The translations under genes were made by a program, and so were the position numbers. Below, in pieces: positions 10,336-20,904 of a stretch of DNA of 64,000 bases; the stretch's first letter is position 1; every line of letters begins with the position of its first letter. The stretch spans positions 1,003,483,501 through 1,003,547,500 of the forward strand of contig CM028129.1 in the NCBI GenBank assembly GCA_016271365.2. Direction: 5' to 3'. The notes beneath the pieces were generated by a model. The model was not told where the DNA came from, did no database searches, and saw only the letters and a program-made list of their open reading frames with translations. Origin of the DNA: Neoceratodus forsteri. Its lineage: Eukaryota > Chordata > Ceratodontiformes > Ceratodontidae.

Positions 10336-10559
10336 GATGCATGTGACACAGAGCCCTTTTGTAAGTTCAGCGTGCCTGTGCGCTGTGAACTTATTGCTAC
10401 AAGCAGTGTGTGCAAAAACTACAAAAGAAGGAGCTGCCGAACAGCTGATCACTGTTTCAGTCACAGAACAGACGTGTGGAATGCAGCCGATTCCGCACAT
10501 GCGCAGTAGCGTCACTGCTTCTGCACATGTGTGGAAACCACACACTCCCTGGGAAAGCC

Positions 10560-10890
10560 AACATCTGGGTGCCCAATCCCCATGTCAGCATGTATCCCCC
10601 TTCCCCCAACATTGTGGCACACTGGGAGCCCACCCCAGTGTGCGAGACAATTACCATATTTTTCCGACACGGATGCCCGCCCCAAAGCTCAATTTCTTTT
10701 TTGCCAGCAGGGTGCCCAATCCCCGTCATTTTCAGGCACCCCAAACTCATGTGGCACACTGGGAGCCCACCCCAGTGTGCCTCCATCCTCTAAGCTCAAT
10801 TTCTTTGCCAATGGGGGTGCCCAATCCCCGTCGGTTTCAGGCTTCCCCCAAACTCATGTGGCACACTGGGAGCCCACCCCAGTGTGCCAA
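10560..10890 (+). repeat. Three-copy tandem repeat with a perfect hairpin
   Basis: Three units each carry GCCCAATCCCC..., then an (A)CTCATGTG-like spacer, then the hairpin GCACACTGGG-AGCCCAC-CCCAGTGTGC, a 10-bp perfect stem with a 7-base loop. Hairpins lie at 10617-10643, 10756-10782 and 10861-10887. The unit length varies (139 and 105 bp) but the hairpin is identical in all three. Confidence 0.8.
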
Positions 10891-10904
10891 AAGTATTTTT
10901 TTTT

Positions 10905-11998
10905 ACCTATAAGTAACGAAAACAGTCCCCTGGAGTCTTTTTTTTAATTTAACCTGCAAAAAAGAAAATGATCCTTTGTCATTTCGCCTGCCCCCCTTCC
11001 CATCCCGATCCTCCCTTTGCGCACTCACCTCCCCACAGTCCCCCTCACCCCTTACTTGCCTCTGGAAGTCAAGAGCAGTGATCTTCTGTGGACTGGGAAG
11101 CATCTGCACTCTTCAAAATTAACCGCAAACTGAAGAAAATCACAGTAAGCCCTATAACGGCAGTCAATAGGGGGAAGGGGGTTTCAACTTAGGTTGATAT
11201 CTCAGCCATTTTTAGAGCTTTTGGCCCCAAAGTTTCAACATGAGGTTCTTGGGACCCCACCTCGTCAACACTGGCACTGTCATTTCGTTTCTTGGTCCCA
11301 AAAGGTGATTTTGCGGTTGCTGTGCGGAATCACCTTTTGGAACCGATTAATGAAATGACAGTGCCACAGTTCATGAAGAGAGGTCTCAAAAAGCCCATGT
11401 TGCAAATTTGGTGAAAAAATTCCCAAACATTACTGCGTTATGAGCGTGCATTGCACAGTTTCTACGCACGCTCATAACTTCGCAAATTTTTAATATTTTC
11501 ACTCCAGATTTTCAACATTGCCATTTTTTCACACTTCCTTATGAAGAGTACATCTGTCATTTTTCACATCCTGCCTAAAATGTGTTTTCACGCCTGTGGC
11601 ACAGAATGGTGCAGTCACTGAGGGAAATCAGCTTTTAGGATAGAGTAATAAAATCAAAGTGCCACTGTTCATGAGGAGAGGTCCAAAAATGGACATGTTG
11701 AAAATCTGGTGAACAAATTCCCAAAAATGATTGCGTTACAGGCATGCATTGCACAGTTTCTACACACACTTGTAACTTTGCCAATTTTTCATATTTTTAT
11801 TCCAGATTATCAACAGAGCCATTTTTTCACACCACCTCATGAACAGTACAGCTGTCACTTTTCACATCCTGCTTGAAATGTGTTTTCGCACCTATGATGC
11901 CAAATGGTGTAGTCGCTATGCAAAATCACCTTTCAGGATTGAGTAATGAAATGATACTGCCACTGTTCATGAGGTGGAGTCACAAAAAGCCCATGTTG
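10905..11998 (+). repeat. Dispersed non-coding repeat family X, copy A
   Basis: It starts with a short block (AACCTGCAAAAAAGAAAATG...) shared with 25.25 kb and 55.78 kb. From about 11200 there are tandem monomers of roughly 300 bp that share TTTTCAACAT...GCC, CACCTCATGAA, CAGCTGTCA and TTTTTCACATCCTGC. Matching points at 11512 and 11808 give the period. A perfect 13-bp inverted repeat, CCAAAAGGTGATT ... AATCACCTTTTGG, sits at 11298-11340. There is no coding sequence. I do not recognise the family; it may be a non-autonomous DNA element or a dispersed satellite. Confidence 0.6.
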
Positions 11999-12004
11999 AA
12001 AATT

Positions 12005-12295
12005 TGGAGCATTGGGGTGTGACTTGGGATCGTTGGCCATAATGCTCATGCTATTCCACCCCACCCTGCAGCTAGTGACAGGCATTAACATGTGTCTTGG
12101 GGTCTTCAGTCCATGTTCACCAAATTCTCCTGTACTGCACCCATCTCAGCATATTTCCTTATGGAATGGGGTAAGTGTAAGGCCTGAAGACCCCAAGGCA
12201 CACCGCAACACCCGTCAGTGTCTGCAGGGTAGGGTGAGCTGAAATGGCGTGAGCATTATGGCCAATGACCCAAAGGTACACCCCAACACCTGTCA
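12005..12295. mobile_element. Foldback element with about 100-bp inverted arms
   Basis: The left arm (about 12011-12112) and right arm (about 12186-12290) are inverted copies sharing GGGGTGT, TGGCCATAATGCTCA, ACCCTGCAG and CTTGGGGTCTTCAG. The centre, with CATCTCAGCATATTTCCTTA and ATGGAATGGGGT, resembles the centre of the MITE at 26147-26595. It also abuts a family X copy, as that MITE does. Confidence 0.65.
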
Positions 12296-12399
12296 GTCTC
12301 TGCAGGGTAGAGGTGGGGTTGGCATCAGTTCAAAACTTCACTGCCATTCCTATTATGCATCTCTCTAACTCCTGCGCTACCAATGCCAATGCCAGCAAG

Positions 12400-12560
12400 C
12401 AAACATTCGGCATTGACAAATGCTTGTTATACTTTCTGGTGACGACTTTGTCAAAGAAATGCAGTTGCTTACCTAAGAAGGTCCTTGTTAGTTAAGCGAC
12501 TGCCTTTCTTTGACAAAATCGTCACTGGAAAATATCAAAACAAGCTTTTACAAATTGTGC
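12400..12560. mobile_element. Foldback element with a long near-perfect hairpin
   Basis: 12441-12472 pairs with 12494-12528: TGACGACTTTGTCAAAGAAA faces TTTCTTTGACAAAATCGTCA with few mismatches, and pairing extends outward through TGCTTGTTATA/CAAAACAAGC. The loop is about 20 bases. A further half copy of the outer part (CATTGACAAATGCTTGTTTT) lies at about 12625-12645, so the element may be longer. It has no ORF and is MITE-like; its transcript would fold like a microRNA precursor. Confidence 0.65.
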
Positions 12561-12659
12561 ACATTAAACTCTATGGAGTGCCTCCTCGTGCTGTTCCTCA
12601 AGTAATGCTGTGAACGTTCAACATTGACAAATGCTTGTTTTATTTCACAGAGAATACCT

Positions 12660-13320
12660 TATGCAGAGGCCTATTTTCAAAGGGTTCAGTGTCAGAAATA
12701 ACATTAATACATAAAGTCACAAGTATACATTACATAATCATTGATATACACTACAGCAAATGGACCTACAATTCAAGTAACAGCAAACAAAATTACATGG
12801 TTACTTCATGACAGAGCTATGTATTATGAAGGGTGCAGTAAACAAAGTTTACTTGTTGCGTTACAAGGCAATTCATTTGAAACATTTACTTTTTGTTCCA
12901 TTTACAGTATTTCTAGGTACTTCTGTGGGAATCGGAGTTGAAGTATATCTAAATTATTGTAACAAATTACAAATCGGTGAGCATTTTGTTTACAGTGATG
13001 AATTTGCACCCAGCCAAAAGTCTGCTGGTGCCCTTTTCATCTTAGGAACCCTCAAAGGGCAGAACTTCCGAGAAGTCCTTACAAGCACTGAGCAACCTTA
13101 GTACTATCAGAACAATTATTATTACCATGTTGGTTTGGGAAATGGACTGTAAGTGGTATAATTTAACTAGGAGGATCAATGACTGAGAGTCCAGGGCAGA
13201 TAATTCAGGAAAATGGATAGTAGAGGACTCTCAGCAACTTAAAAGGCCACATTCCAGGAGGTCTCTCAGCAATTTAAAAAGCTGCATTCCAATCAGTTAT
13301 CAGCTATCACAGAGAGGTGC
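12660..13320. other. Unassigned, no gene seen
   Basis: A 97-codon open frame at 12808-13101 is present, but its translation shows no motif I recognise and the composition is unremarkable. No gene is supported. Confidence 0.3.
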
Positions 13321-13324
13321 ACTT

Positions 13325-13600
13325 TGCTGAAAAGCAGAATTATGCCCTTGGTAATGAGAGCTGTAATCAGAGAGACTCAGGTTTGACTCCCACCTCCACC
13401 ACTTAGTCACTGCAATCTTAAGCATGTTTTCCATGCTCTTTGCCTCTTCTCCCCCCAATCTATCTTTGAAAGCTACCTGAGCTTTCCATAAACTCATACC
13501 CTCTCTCTGCTTACTTAATAGCTGCTATAGTTGTTCATTGCTTGGAAAGCACTTTGGTATACTGTGCATAAAATCAAATTCCTTTCCTCTCTGAAAGGTG
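13325..13600 (+). mobile_element. Possible tRNA-derived SINE with L2-like tail
   Basis: GAGAGCTGTAATCAGAGAGA, CTCAGGTTTGACTCC (box-B-like) and CCACTTAGTCACTGCAATCT resemble the head and core of MIR/CORE-SINEs. The later GGAAAGCACTTTGGTATACT followed by CATAAAATC resembles an L2-type tail. All parts are diverged, and box A is not convincing. Confidence 0.35.
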
Positions 13601-14744
13601 CAGAAGGCATTTGACCCAATTAGGTTTGTAGGAAAATGGCTGCTGAATATATTAAAAATTGATGTGACAGGGGATCCCATGTAGAGTCTGTTGAGAGAGA
13701 CAGTCGAGGCAACCTAGGTGTTCTGGAGACTTCCGCTACTTCAAAGCAAACTCTTTTTTTGATAATGTTATCCAGAATTAGAATGTGAGAAGAACTGTCC
13801 TGACAGGGCAGCTGTTTGTTTTCTCCCAGTCCCAAGCTGTTGCCACATAGCACAAGAGAAAGGCCTTTGGGGTGGTTACGTAGAGGAGTTACTCCAGGTC
13901 TCAGCATGGCAATTTTCAATGCTATATCTGGCAAAATTAAAGCTGACATAGCGTGGCAACTTATCTATTTTGTATGACCTAGAGGAGGCAGTGAAGTGGT
14001 AGAAGCATATAGCACTGAGGCCTCAGGAATCCCCAAAGAGAAAAAAACACTAACATATCAGAATTAACTATTTAGCAAGTCATTTACAGCAAGGGAATAA
14101 TTTTATACTCACTTTTCTTGCTGGGTGGGCAGTTAATCAAAGTGGTTTGAAATAGGAATAGACAAACTGTTTTCAGAAAAATCCCACCTTTATTTAGGTC
14201 AACTCCAGAATTTGTAACAAAGAAAACCTCCATCAGAAACACTTTATAGACTTGACAGGCAGATGATCAATTAGGATGCATTAGCATGCATTTAATATGC
14301 AAATACATGCAAATTATCAGATTAGAAAAAACAATTTGACAACAAGGTTCTTCTTGAAAGATTTTGATTTCAAATTATAATCTGTTTATACTCATGACAG
14401 ATTCAGAATATCCTCATGACAGCTTCAGTGCCAGTGATCACAGTGCAAACCTCACTGCATTGCCCCATTAATGTGCCTCAACCCTATCCTGGAGGGACCA
14501 CCACATAGGTGGGAGCATAGACCTATAACAGGACTAGAACAGCCACTGCACATATCATGGAATGCGAGTCCCTAAATGACATTAAATAGCTAGTGTACTG
14601 CCTGAGGTTAATATTAGTTTTTAAAACTGGATAACTATTATTTCTTATATCTGAGGTATCTTTTCTTTTCCCTTTCCATTTGGCCAAGAAGGTTTTCTTT
14701 CTGTCAGCACTAGGTGTGAAGTGTGAAACTGCACTGTGCCTAGA
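13601..14744. other. Unassigned, no gene seen
   Basis: No coding match. Two exact octamer motifs ATGCAAAT lie at 14297-14304 and 14307-14314, ten bases apart, in an AT-rich stretch. Confidence 0.3.
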
Positions 14745-14746
14745 GA

Positions 14747-14912
14747 CTGACATATCTAGTTCTATGCCTCTTAATACCTCATCAGCACTGTGACATCACA
14801 ACTGCACAGGAAGAATGACTCAGCTCCCACCCAACTGGTTACTAGTGATATCCAAATCAGTGCGGTCACACTGCTAAAGAGGCATGAAGAGGAATAGAAC
14901 TAGATATGTCAG
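14747..14912. mobile_element. Small foldback (MITE-like) element
   Basis: The left arm starts CTGACATATCTAGTTCTAT and the right arm ends with its exact inverse (ATAGAACTAGATATGTCAG). Pairing continues with mismatches for about 50 bp (CCTCTTAATACCTC..., CACTGTGAC...). The interior is about 60 bp with no coding capacity. I could not fix a target-site duplication. Confidence 0.65.
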
Positions 14913-14919
14913 CTGCCCG

Positions 14920-15980
14920 GTAAAGCATCAAACCTAATACTATTAGGTGGAAAATTTTTTAATGAGCAGGGGTAGAAGAAAAATACTTGAACAAAAGAAA
15001 TGTAAAAATGACCACTTTTACAATTAATAACATTTTCTGTATGCTTGTTTTTGATGCTACTAGTTCTTCAAAGGACATATTGACTTATACTGAGTGTCGC
15101 AGTAGTCAGGGTTCCTTCTTCCTCTCTTCTACTCCTGCTTAGCCTATCTGACTGCTGTCTCACTATATTGCCTCAGAGGAGAAGGTAGACACCTGATGTA
15201 CCGGACTATATCCAACAGATCTGCTTCTGGCATTCTAGTCCTATCTATGCCATGGGCGAGAGTGTGTTTCAGACTCCATGCCCGTTCAGTCCAGGGCCTC
15301 TCATGTGAGATTGTCAAAAAAGGCACCAGTTGTTGGTGGTTTTGTGGAAACCTGTCCATTTAGAACTAGACATAGAGTGCCCCAACTCATTTCACATAGG
15401 CCACTAAAGGTTTGTGAATACCGTAATTTGAATATATAGCAAGAATTCGTACTCATCACTCCCTGGTACTCTGTATTCATTATTCTGTGACTGAGGCCTG
15501 AAAAGAGGAGAAAACAATTTCTGTCCCTCCCCAGGCTGCGACAACTAGTCCACTGGCAACTGCCCCCACCCCAGTCACTTCCTGCTCTCCAAAACCCTCC
15601 CCCATTCTCTCACACAAAAAAATATACATGCTCTTGTCACTGTGGTGCCAGGAGAGGACAAAGTGTTTTCATGTTTTTTAAAGAGTTGCCTATTATTTGT
15701 AGAGAGAGGCATCCTAACACAAAATAATTATCCATTCACAAGTTTAGAATTGGTGCTCGAGTTTCATTCTTTTCTACCTGGAGTGTACAGTTTGTTTATT
15801 AAATCTTCTTTCCTCTTAGTTTATACAGCCTCCGTCTATAAGTTGCTTAAAAGATAACCACCAGATATGGTTAAAGGCATTATTTTTTAAACAGTAATGA
15901 GTTTTTTTACTTTTATCCTATTAATCATTAAATGTAACTACATGTTTACATTGGGAGGGTCTTTGTATTTCCATTTTAGC
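14920..15980. other. Unassigned, no gene seen
   Basis: A 71-codon minus-strand frame at 15144-15359 and a 71-codon plus-strand frame at 15642-15857 show no recognisable domain. I do not call either a gene. Confidence 0.3.
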
Positions 15981-15984
15981 AAGA

Positions 15985-16256
15985 TTATATATATATGTCT
16001 AGTCTATATCTATATCTATATCTATATCTATATCTATATCTATATCTATATCTGTATCTGTATCTGTATCTATATATCTGTATCTGTATCTATATCTATA
16101 TCTATACCTATGTATCAATATCTATATCTATGTCTATGTCTATATCTGTATCTGTATCTGTATCTATATCTATATCTATATATCTATATCTATGTCTATA
16201 TGTCTATATCTATATATAGATTCTATATCGATATCTATATCTATATCTATATCTAT
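15985..16256 (+). repeat. (TCTATA)n hexanucleotide microsatellite
   Basis: About 270 bp of TCTATA with variants (TCTGTA, TCTATG, TCGATA). It ends directly at the TATAGTTAGGG start of a family Y copy. Confidence 0.95.
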
Positions 16257-16620
16257 AGTTAGGGTTGAGTAGGCACTTTAATGATAAGCCCCAAATTTTG
16301 CACTGAAATAACTTTGCAACCATTCAATGGATTTGCACGAAGTTTTGCATGTGCAGTTTTGTAGGAGTAGATCTCTTGATGTGCCCATTTTTGTTCCAGT
16401 CAGACGTATAGATTCCATGATCTGGATAATGAAAAAAGTGAATTTTTCTGAATATTTTGCTTTTTTTGTTGGGCCATAGTGCCCGGATGGTTAGAAATTT
16501 TGGTTTGAAAATTTCAGAGCACAAAGGGCCTGCCCCACAGATGTGCCTTTCAGTGGTTTGGTGAAAATATATTATTCTGGGTTCTGAGCATGGTCAGTAA
16601 ACACTTCAAGATAGCTGTAT
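16255..16620 (+). repeat. Dispersed non-coding repeat family Y, copy 1
   Basis: It starts TATAGTTAGGGTTGAGTA right after a microsatellite. The continuation (ATAACTTTGCAACC, GGATTTGC, TTTGCATG, GATCTCT...) matches 49601-49720, which also starts right after a microsatellite. Later blocks such as ATGTGCCTTTCA with GTGGTTTGGTGA recur near 49875 and 50400. There is no coding sequence and I do not recognise the family. Confidence 0.6.
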
Positions 16621-16624
16621 GAAA

Positions 16625-16914
16625 TGAAAAAATAATCCTTTTTTGTATGGGGACAATCCTTTTTCCTGAGGGGAAAAAAATCCTTTTTCATTTTCTGCCA
16701 TCTTGTTTTCAGTTAAGAAAAAAAATTCAAAGCCAACAAAAACGGCATGGTAGAGAGAGACCAACATATGTATGTTGGTCATCGGGAACCCGTTAGATGG
16801 ATTCTGCACTTAGCTGTTGGAAAAATGACCCATAACATATTTTTTGTTAATTTTTACATCCTTTTCCCTTACTTGCTTCTGCTTTTTCGTATGGCTGAAA
16901 CAAAAAAGGATTGT
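16625..16914. other. Low-complexity A/T-run region
   Basis: Several ATCCTTTTTT-type repeats lie near 16636-16690. No coding content is seen. Confidence 0.3.
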
Positions 16915-17168
16915 ATACTTTTGTTCATATGAAAATTTTTGTATGATATGTTCGTTTAAACAAAAATTTTCATATATTTTCGTTCAAACTAAAATTTTAG
17001 AATGATATTTTCATTCAAATGAAAATTTTTGCAGGAGTTTTTCCTGCTTAGGAAAATTTTCGTATGATCTTTTTGTTGAAATGAAAATTTTCATATGATA
17101 TTTTGGTTCATATAAAAATTTGTGTTTGATAGTTATGTTCATACAAAAATTTTCGTATGCAGATTTTA
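16915..17168. repeat. AT-rich palindromic tandem repeat
   Basis: Seven or so degenerate units of 30-40 bp are built from GTTCAAACGAAAATTTTCAT-like words and their inverses (CATATGAAAATTTT, AAAATTTTCGTATGATA). Each unit is partly self-complementary, so the tract could form many small hairpins. Confidence 0.7.
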
Positions 17169-17171
17169 TGT

Positions 17172-17229
17172 TATTTTGTCCTGGTGTCTAGTGGCGCCCT
17201 CCACCATCCTAGCACCATCCCCGTAATTA
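17172..17229 (+). repeat. Minisatellite unit left of the Tigger-like insertion
   Basis: CTGGTGTCTAGTGGCGCCCT, then CCACCATCCTAGCACCATCC and CCGTAATTA, is one unit of the array that resumes at 24206. It stops at the TA where the transposon entered. Confidence 0.85.
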
Positions 17230-17255
17230 CAGTAGAAGCCACTTAATCAGGATGC
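17230..17255 (+). repeat. Tigger-like left terminal inverted repeat
   Basis: CAGTAGAAGCCACTTAATCA plus GGATGC pairs with the inverse of 24180-24205. It is preceded by the TA target duplication. Confidence 0.85.
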
Positions 17256-17334
17256 AGATAATGAGGACAGCCGTTTCATTGGGACAACCCACGGGGAACC
17301 AAGTAAGTGGCCATGTATTCCTATGGGCAATTTT

Positions 17335-18882
17335 ACTAACATACTAACTTACTAAAATGCCAGCAGAATAGGCCTAGCAGTCTTTTGTGTCTGCTCGTTT
17401 GGTCAGCCCCCAACCTGGGAGCTGACCTTGCTGCTCCCTCTCCCTCTCTGGCTTCCCCCTTCCCAGTCCCGGGTATTCTTGCTGCACTGGTTTTTGCTTC
17501 CAGAACCCTTCCCCTGTACCTGCCCCAACCTCTCTTGAACCCCTCCACCATTTCTGCCTCCACCAGCCCCCTAGGCAGCGCATTCCATGGCTTCACCACC
17601 CTCTCAGTGAAGTAGCACCTCCTCCTTTCTACCCTGAATCTTCCCCCTCCAGCTTCCACCCATGCCCTCTAGTTGCCCCCCTTCTTCCTTCAGAGCACCT
17701 AGACTGCTTCTCCCATATTTACACCCTTCATGTACCTGAAGATCTCTATCATGTCCCCCCAATCCCTGCTCTCTTCCAACGTGTACATATTTAGCTCTTC
17801 AAGCCTCTCCCCATAGGTTCTATCCCCCAAGCCTCAAATCATTTTGGTTGCCCTCCTCTGGACCCTATCCAGGAGTTCAATGTCCCTCTTTAAACGTGGC
17901 TTCCAAAACTGCACGCAGTACTCAAGGTGCGGCCTCAGCAAGCAGTTATACAGTGGGAGTATCACTTCCCCCCTTCTGGAGGTGAGCCCCCTAGCGATGC
18001 ATCCAAGCATCCTGTTGGCCTTTGCCGCTGCCCTCCTACAAGTCTCCGAATTGTTCATCTTGACATCCACCACCACTCCCAGGACCCTCTCAGCCATCGA
18101 AACTTGTAGCATTCCCCCCCCGGGTGTACACTTGGCCCGGGTTTCTGGCTCCCAGGTACAGTACCTTGCATTTCCCTGCATTGAACCTCAGCTTCTACTC
18201 TAGACCATCTTTCCAGAGCCTCCAGGTCCCCCTGTAGGGCCACCCTTCCCTCCATCTCATCCACCACCACCCCCAGTTTTGAGTCATCCGCAAAGAGACT
18301 CATCTCACTCCTGATACCCTTCCTTATGTCTGAGACATAGGTGTTGAACAGGACGGGCCCAAGGACCAATCCCTGAGGGACTCCACTAATGACCCTCCTT
18401 GGGGATGAGACTATCCTGCCAACCATGACCTTCTGGGTCCAGTTCTGGAGCCAATTGCCTATCCATCTGATCATCTGGTTCCCCACCCCCATTTCTCCCA
18501 GCTTATCCAACAGGCCCCCATGAGGAACAGAGTCAAATGCCTTGCTGAAGTCAAGGAAGAGGACATCCGCTGGTCTACCCAGGTCCAAGGCACTCGTCAC
18601 CCAGTCATAGAACTCCACAAGGTTTGTCTGACACGAATTCCTCCGGGACAAATACATGCTGTCTATCATCCAGGCACCCCAACTTTTCCAGGTCCCCCCC
18701 TAGTCTCTCCTTGACAATGCCCTCCATCACCTTGCCCATCACTGATGTTAGGCTGATGGGCCTGTAGTTCCCTGCCACCTCCCTTGATCCCCCCCTTGTG
18801 GATAGGCACTATATGTGCCACCTTCCAGTCCTGGGGCACCCACCCTGTCCTCAGGAAGATGCTGAAGAGCATAATGGGACTG
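17335..18882 (-). mobile_element. CR1-type LINE, 5'-truncated, minus strand
   Basis: The minus-strand copy ends at 17335-17356 with TTAGTA-type tail repeats after GGCATTTTAG, the same 3' end as the plus-strand copy at 45.4-48.1 kb. The head is cut within the reverse transcriptase near 18882, where Tigger-like sequence resumes. It is about 1.5 kb, the product of incomplete reverse transcription. The close similarity of the two copies suggests one fairly recent subfamily. Confidence 0.85.
17360..18880 (-). pseudogene. CR1 ORF2 reverse transcriptase fragment
   Basis: From 18880 leftward the translation gives FLRTGWVPQDWKVAHIVPIH, then a frameshifted region, SCQTNLVEFYDWVTSALDLG, DVLFLDFSKAFDSVPHGGLL, SGVPQGLVLGPVLF (canonical GVPQGSVLGP with S to L) and SLFADDSKLG with the catalytic FADD intact at about 18283-18294. 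After another shift come CRRAAAKANRMLGCIARGLT, LPLYNCLLRPHLEYCVQFW and the C-terminal RRCYFTERVVKPWNALPRGL. This is the reverse transcriptase and C-terminal part of a CR1 ORF2. The endonuclease is missing and there are at least two frameshifts. Confidence 0.85.
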
Positions 18883-19248
18883 GGGGAACCATTTAATTGG
18901 GATGATTCTGTCCCATCCTGTCTCATTAATCTCTATTAATCCTATGGACTCTGCTGTGGGCGGCTGTTCCCACTAATCCCTTTTAACACCTGCTTATCAC
19001 CTCTGCCTCTTGCCCTGTCTCCAGTGTGAGTGCGTGAGCTGAACTGATAAGAAGCAGAGCTGACATAACACCCCCAGCAAATCCTTTATAGCACCTGCTT
19101 ATCACCTCTGCCTCCTTCCTGCCCTGCCTCCAGTACCAGTGAAGTAGCTAGGTCAGTAAGATAAAAATGGAGCTGACATTTTAACCCCAAACCCTCTCAG
19201 TCTCTGTTCTCTCTCTCCATGCCCCGCTCCGCCCTCATGAGTACCATG

Positions 19249-19270
19249 TCTCTCTCTCTCTCTCTCTGCA
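19249..19270. repeat. (TC)n microsatellite
   Basis: A pure TC run of about 20 bases within the Tigger-like sequence, close to the likely 5' end of the nested CR1. Confidence 0.85.
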
Positions 19271-19801
19271 CTCATAAGTGCAGTTAGCTAGGTGAAGAAA
19301 GAAACTGTGAATTGGAAGGTGGATTAGAGAGAAGGAAGCCAGATGTTTGCATTTAAAAACTGACATACATAGCTTGTGGCAGAGAACAGCAAGAAGAAGG
19401 AGCTGCTGTTAGAACTTCACTGGGAATATATTGTCCTCCATCCCTTACCCTTAACTGGTTCTACTTTTATAGGCACAAGATTTGACTTGACAACAGGAAC
19501 TTCCTGTTTGGGAGCAGGAAGGGAGTGATCACAGAGGCACAAAAGACTCTCCATCCTAGAAGGAAAAGAGTTTCTGTCCATCCCCCTAGCTGCTGGAGAT
19601 CTGACTCTGAGCCAGTAAGAAGGAAACTACTGAGGAATACACAAACTTATTGTCCCAGAACAGGAAGATCAGGAGGTTTAAGGACACGGAGGCAGTAGGA
19701 AAGTAGGGACAAAAAAAATTATATATATAAAAAATAAAATAAACAGAGAGAGAGGAAAGAGTAAGCATACAAAACAACAGTTAAGGGGTCACAAATAAGA
19801 C

Positions 19802-20727
19802 ATGATGGGAGTGGTGCAGTGTGGTGGCTGTGGAGCAACAGTCTTCTGGGAGATGTTCTGGAGGATGCAGTGTTGTCCCATCTGCAGGCACCTATCTGGG
19901 CTGAGGGAGGAGGTTGCTCATCTCCAGACTGAGTTGGCTAGGATTCAGAGGACCTCCTTTCCCACCCAGGGACCTCCAGGGCCACTGCTGCTGCCTCAGA
20001 GGTTGCCAAGAAGGAGGAGCGGTTGGACCACAGTGGGCTCAAGGAGAGTGAGGGTGATGGAACAGAGGCACATCCCTTCAGTTGCACCTCTCCACAATTC
20101 ATATGCCATTCTAGAAGAGTGTGATTCCTCTATGGAGGCAGCCACAGTGGAGACCAAGGAGGATGCTGAGAACCTCCACAAAGGAGACCCACAGGAGGGT
20201 AACATGGGACCCCAAAGGGGAAGGAAACAACTCCTAGTGGGGGACTCCATTGTTAGGAGGGTAGAACTGGGGGAGGGAGGGGAGAGGGAGGTTAGGTGCC
20301 TGTCTGGCACCATGGCTTGGACAACAGGAAGTGAATCCTCAGGATCGCGGGGGCAGCTGCACTGAGGAGGGAGCTGGATGTCATTGTCCACCTAGAGACA
20401 AATGACCTGTCTGGGAAAGGGATCAGAGCAGTGCAGGAGGAGTTTGTGGAGTTGGGGAGGGGCCTTAGACAAGTAGCATGCACAATAACCTTCTCGGAGG
20501 TGCTGCCTGTTTATGATATGGGTGAGGCTAGGGTGCGCTGCACCATGGGATTCAATCAGTGGTTGAAAAACTGGTGCAGAGCTCAGGGTTTTGGCTTCAT
20601 TGGGGACTTGGGGTCCATCTGGAGGGATGCAGGCCTATACTGGCATGATGGTCTGCATCTGTCCAGAAGGAGAACCAGGATCCTAGGTGATAAGTTTAAA
20701 TGCTTCACTGGCAAGCATTTAAACTAG
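19802..20727 (+). pseudogene. CR1 ORF1: zinc-finger-like and SGNH esterase domains
   Basis: The N-terminus reads VQCGGCGATVFWEMFWRMQC, then CPICRHLSGLREEVAHLQTE, a Cys-rich PHD-like finger followed by a coiled-coil-like stretch. Next comes KQLLVGDSIVRRVELG with the GDS nucleophile block, then, after a frameshift near 20360, VIVHLETNDLSGKG (the GxND block, G replaced by E) and FSEVLPVYDMGEARVRCTMG, and finally NQWLKNWCRAQGFGFIGDLG and WHDGLHLSRRRTRIL with the DxxH catalytic pair. This order is that of the CR1 ORF1 esterase, thought to aid retrotransposition. The Ser, Asp and His survive; one frameshift breaks the protein. Confidence 0.8.
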
Positions 20728-20904
20728 CCAAGGGGGGGAGGCACTGAAAAAGAGAAGGGGAAATCCTAACCACCCCCAAAAATCAGGGTAGTTAGTGAGG
20801 TAAACACCAACATAGAAAAGTCGATAGGGAGAAGGGCAGGGGTAAATGGAGAAAAAGACAAAGGCAGTAAGGACAGGGATGGGGCAAAAAGGGTAAGGCC
20901 ATCA

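Noticed and set aside
10337..10947. Pro/His-rich frames of 105-191 codons
   Set aside because: They cross the hairpin repeat in three frames at once with similar length, as expected for repeated DNA; no domain was recognised.
15897..16262. Tyr/Ile/Ser-rich frames of 74-121 codons
   Set aside because: They are translations of the TCTATA microsatellite.
18520..18714. Plus-strand frames opposite the CR1 at 17.3-18.9 kb
   Set aside because: Antisense shadows of a recognisable minus-strand reverse transcriptase.
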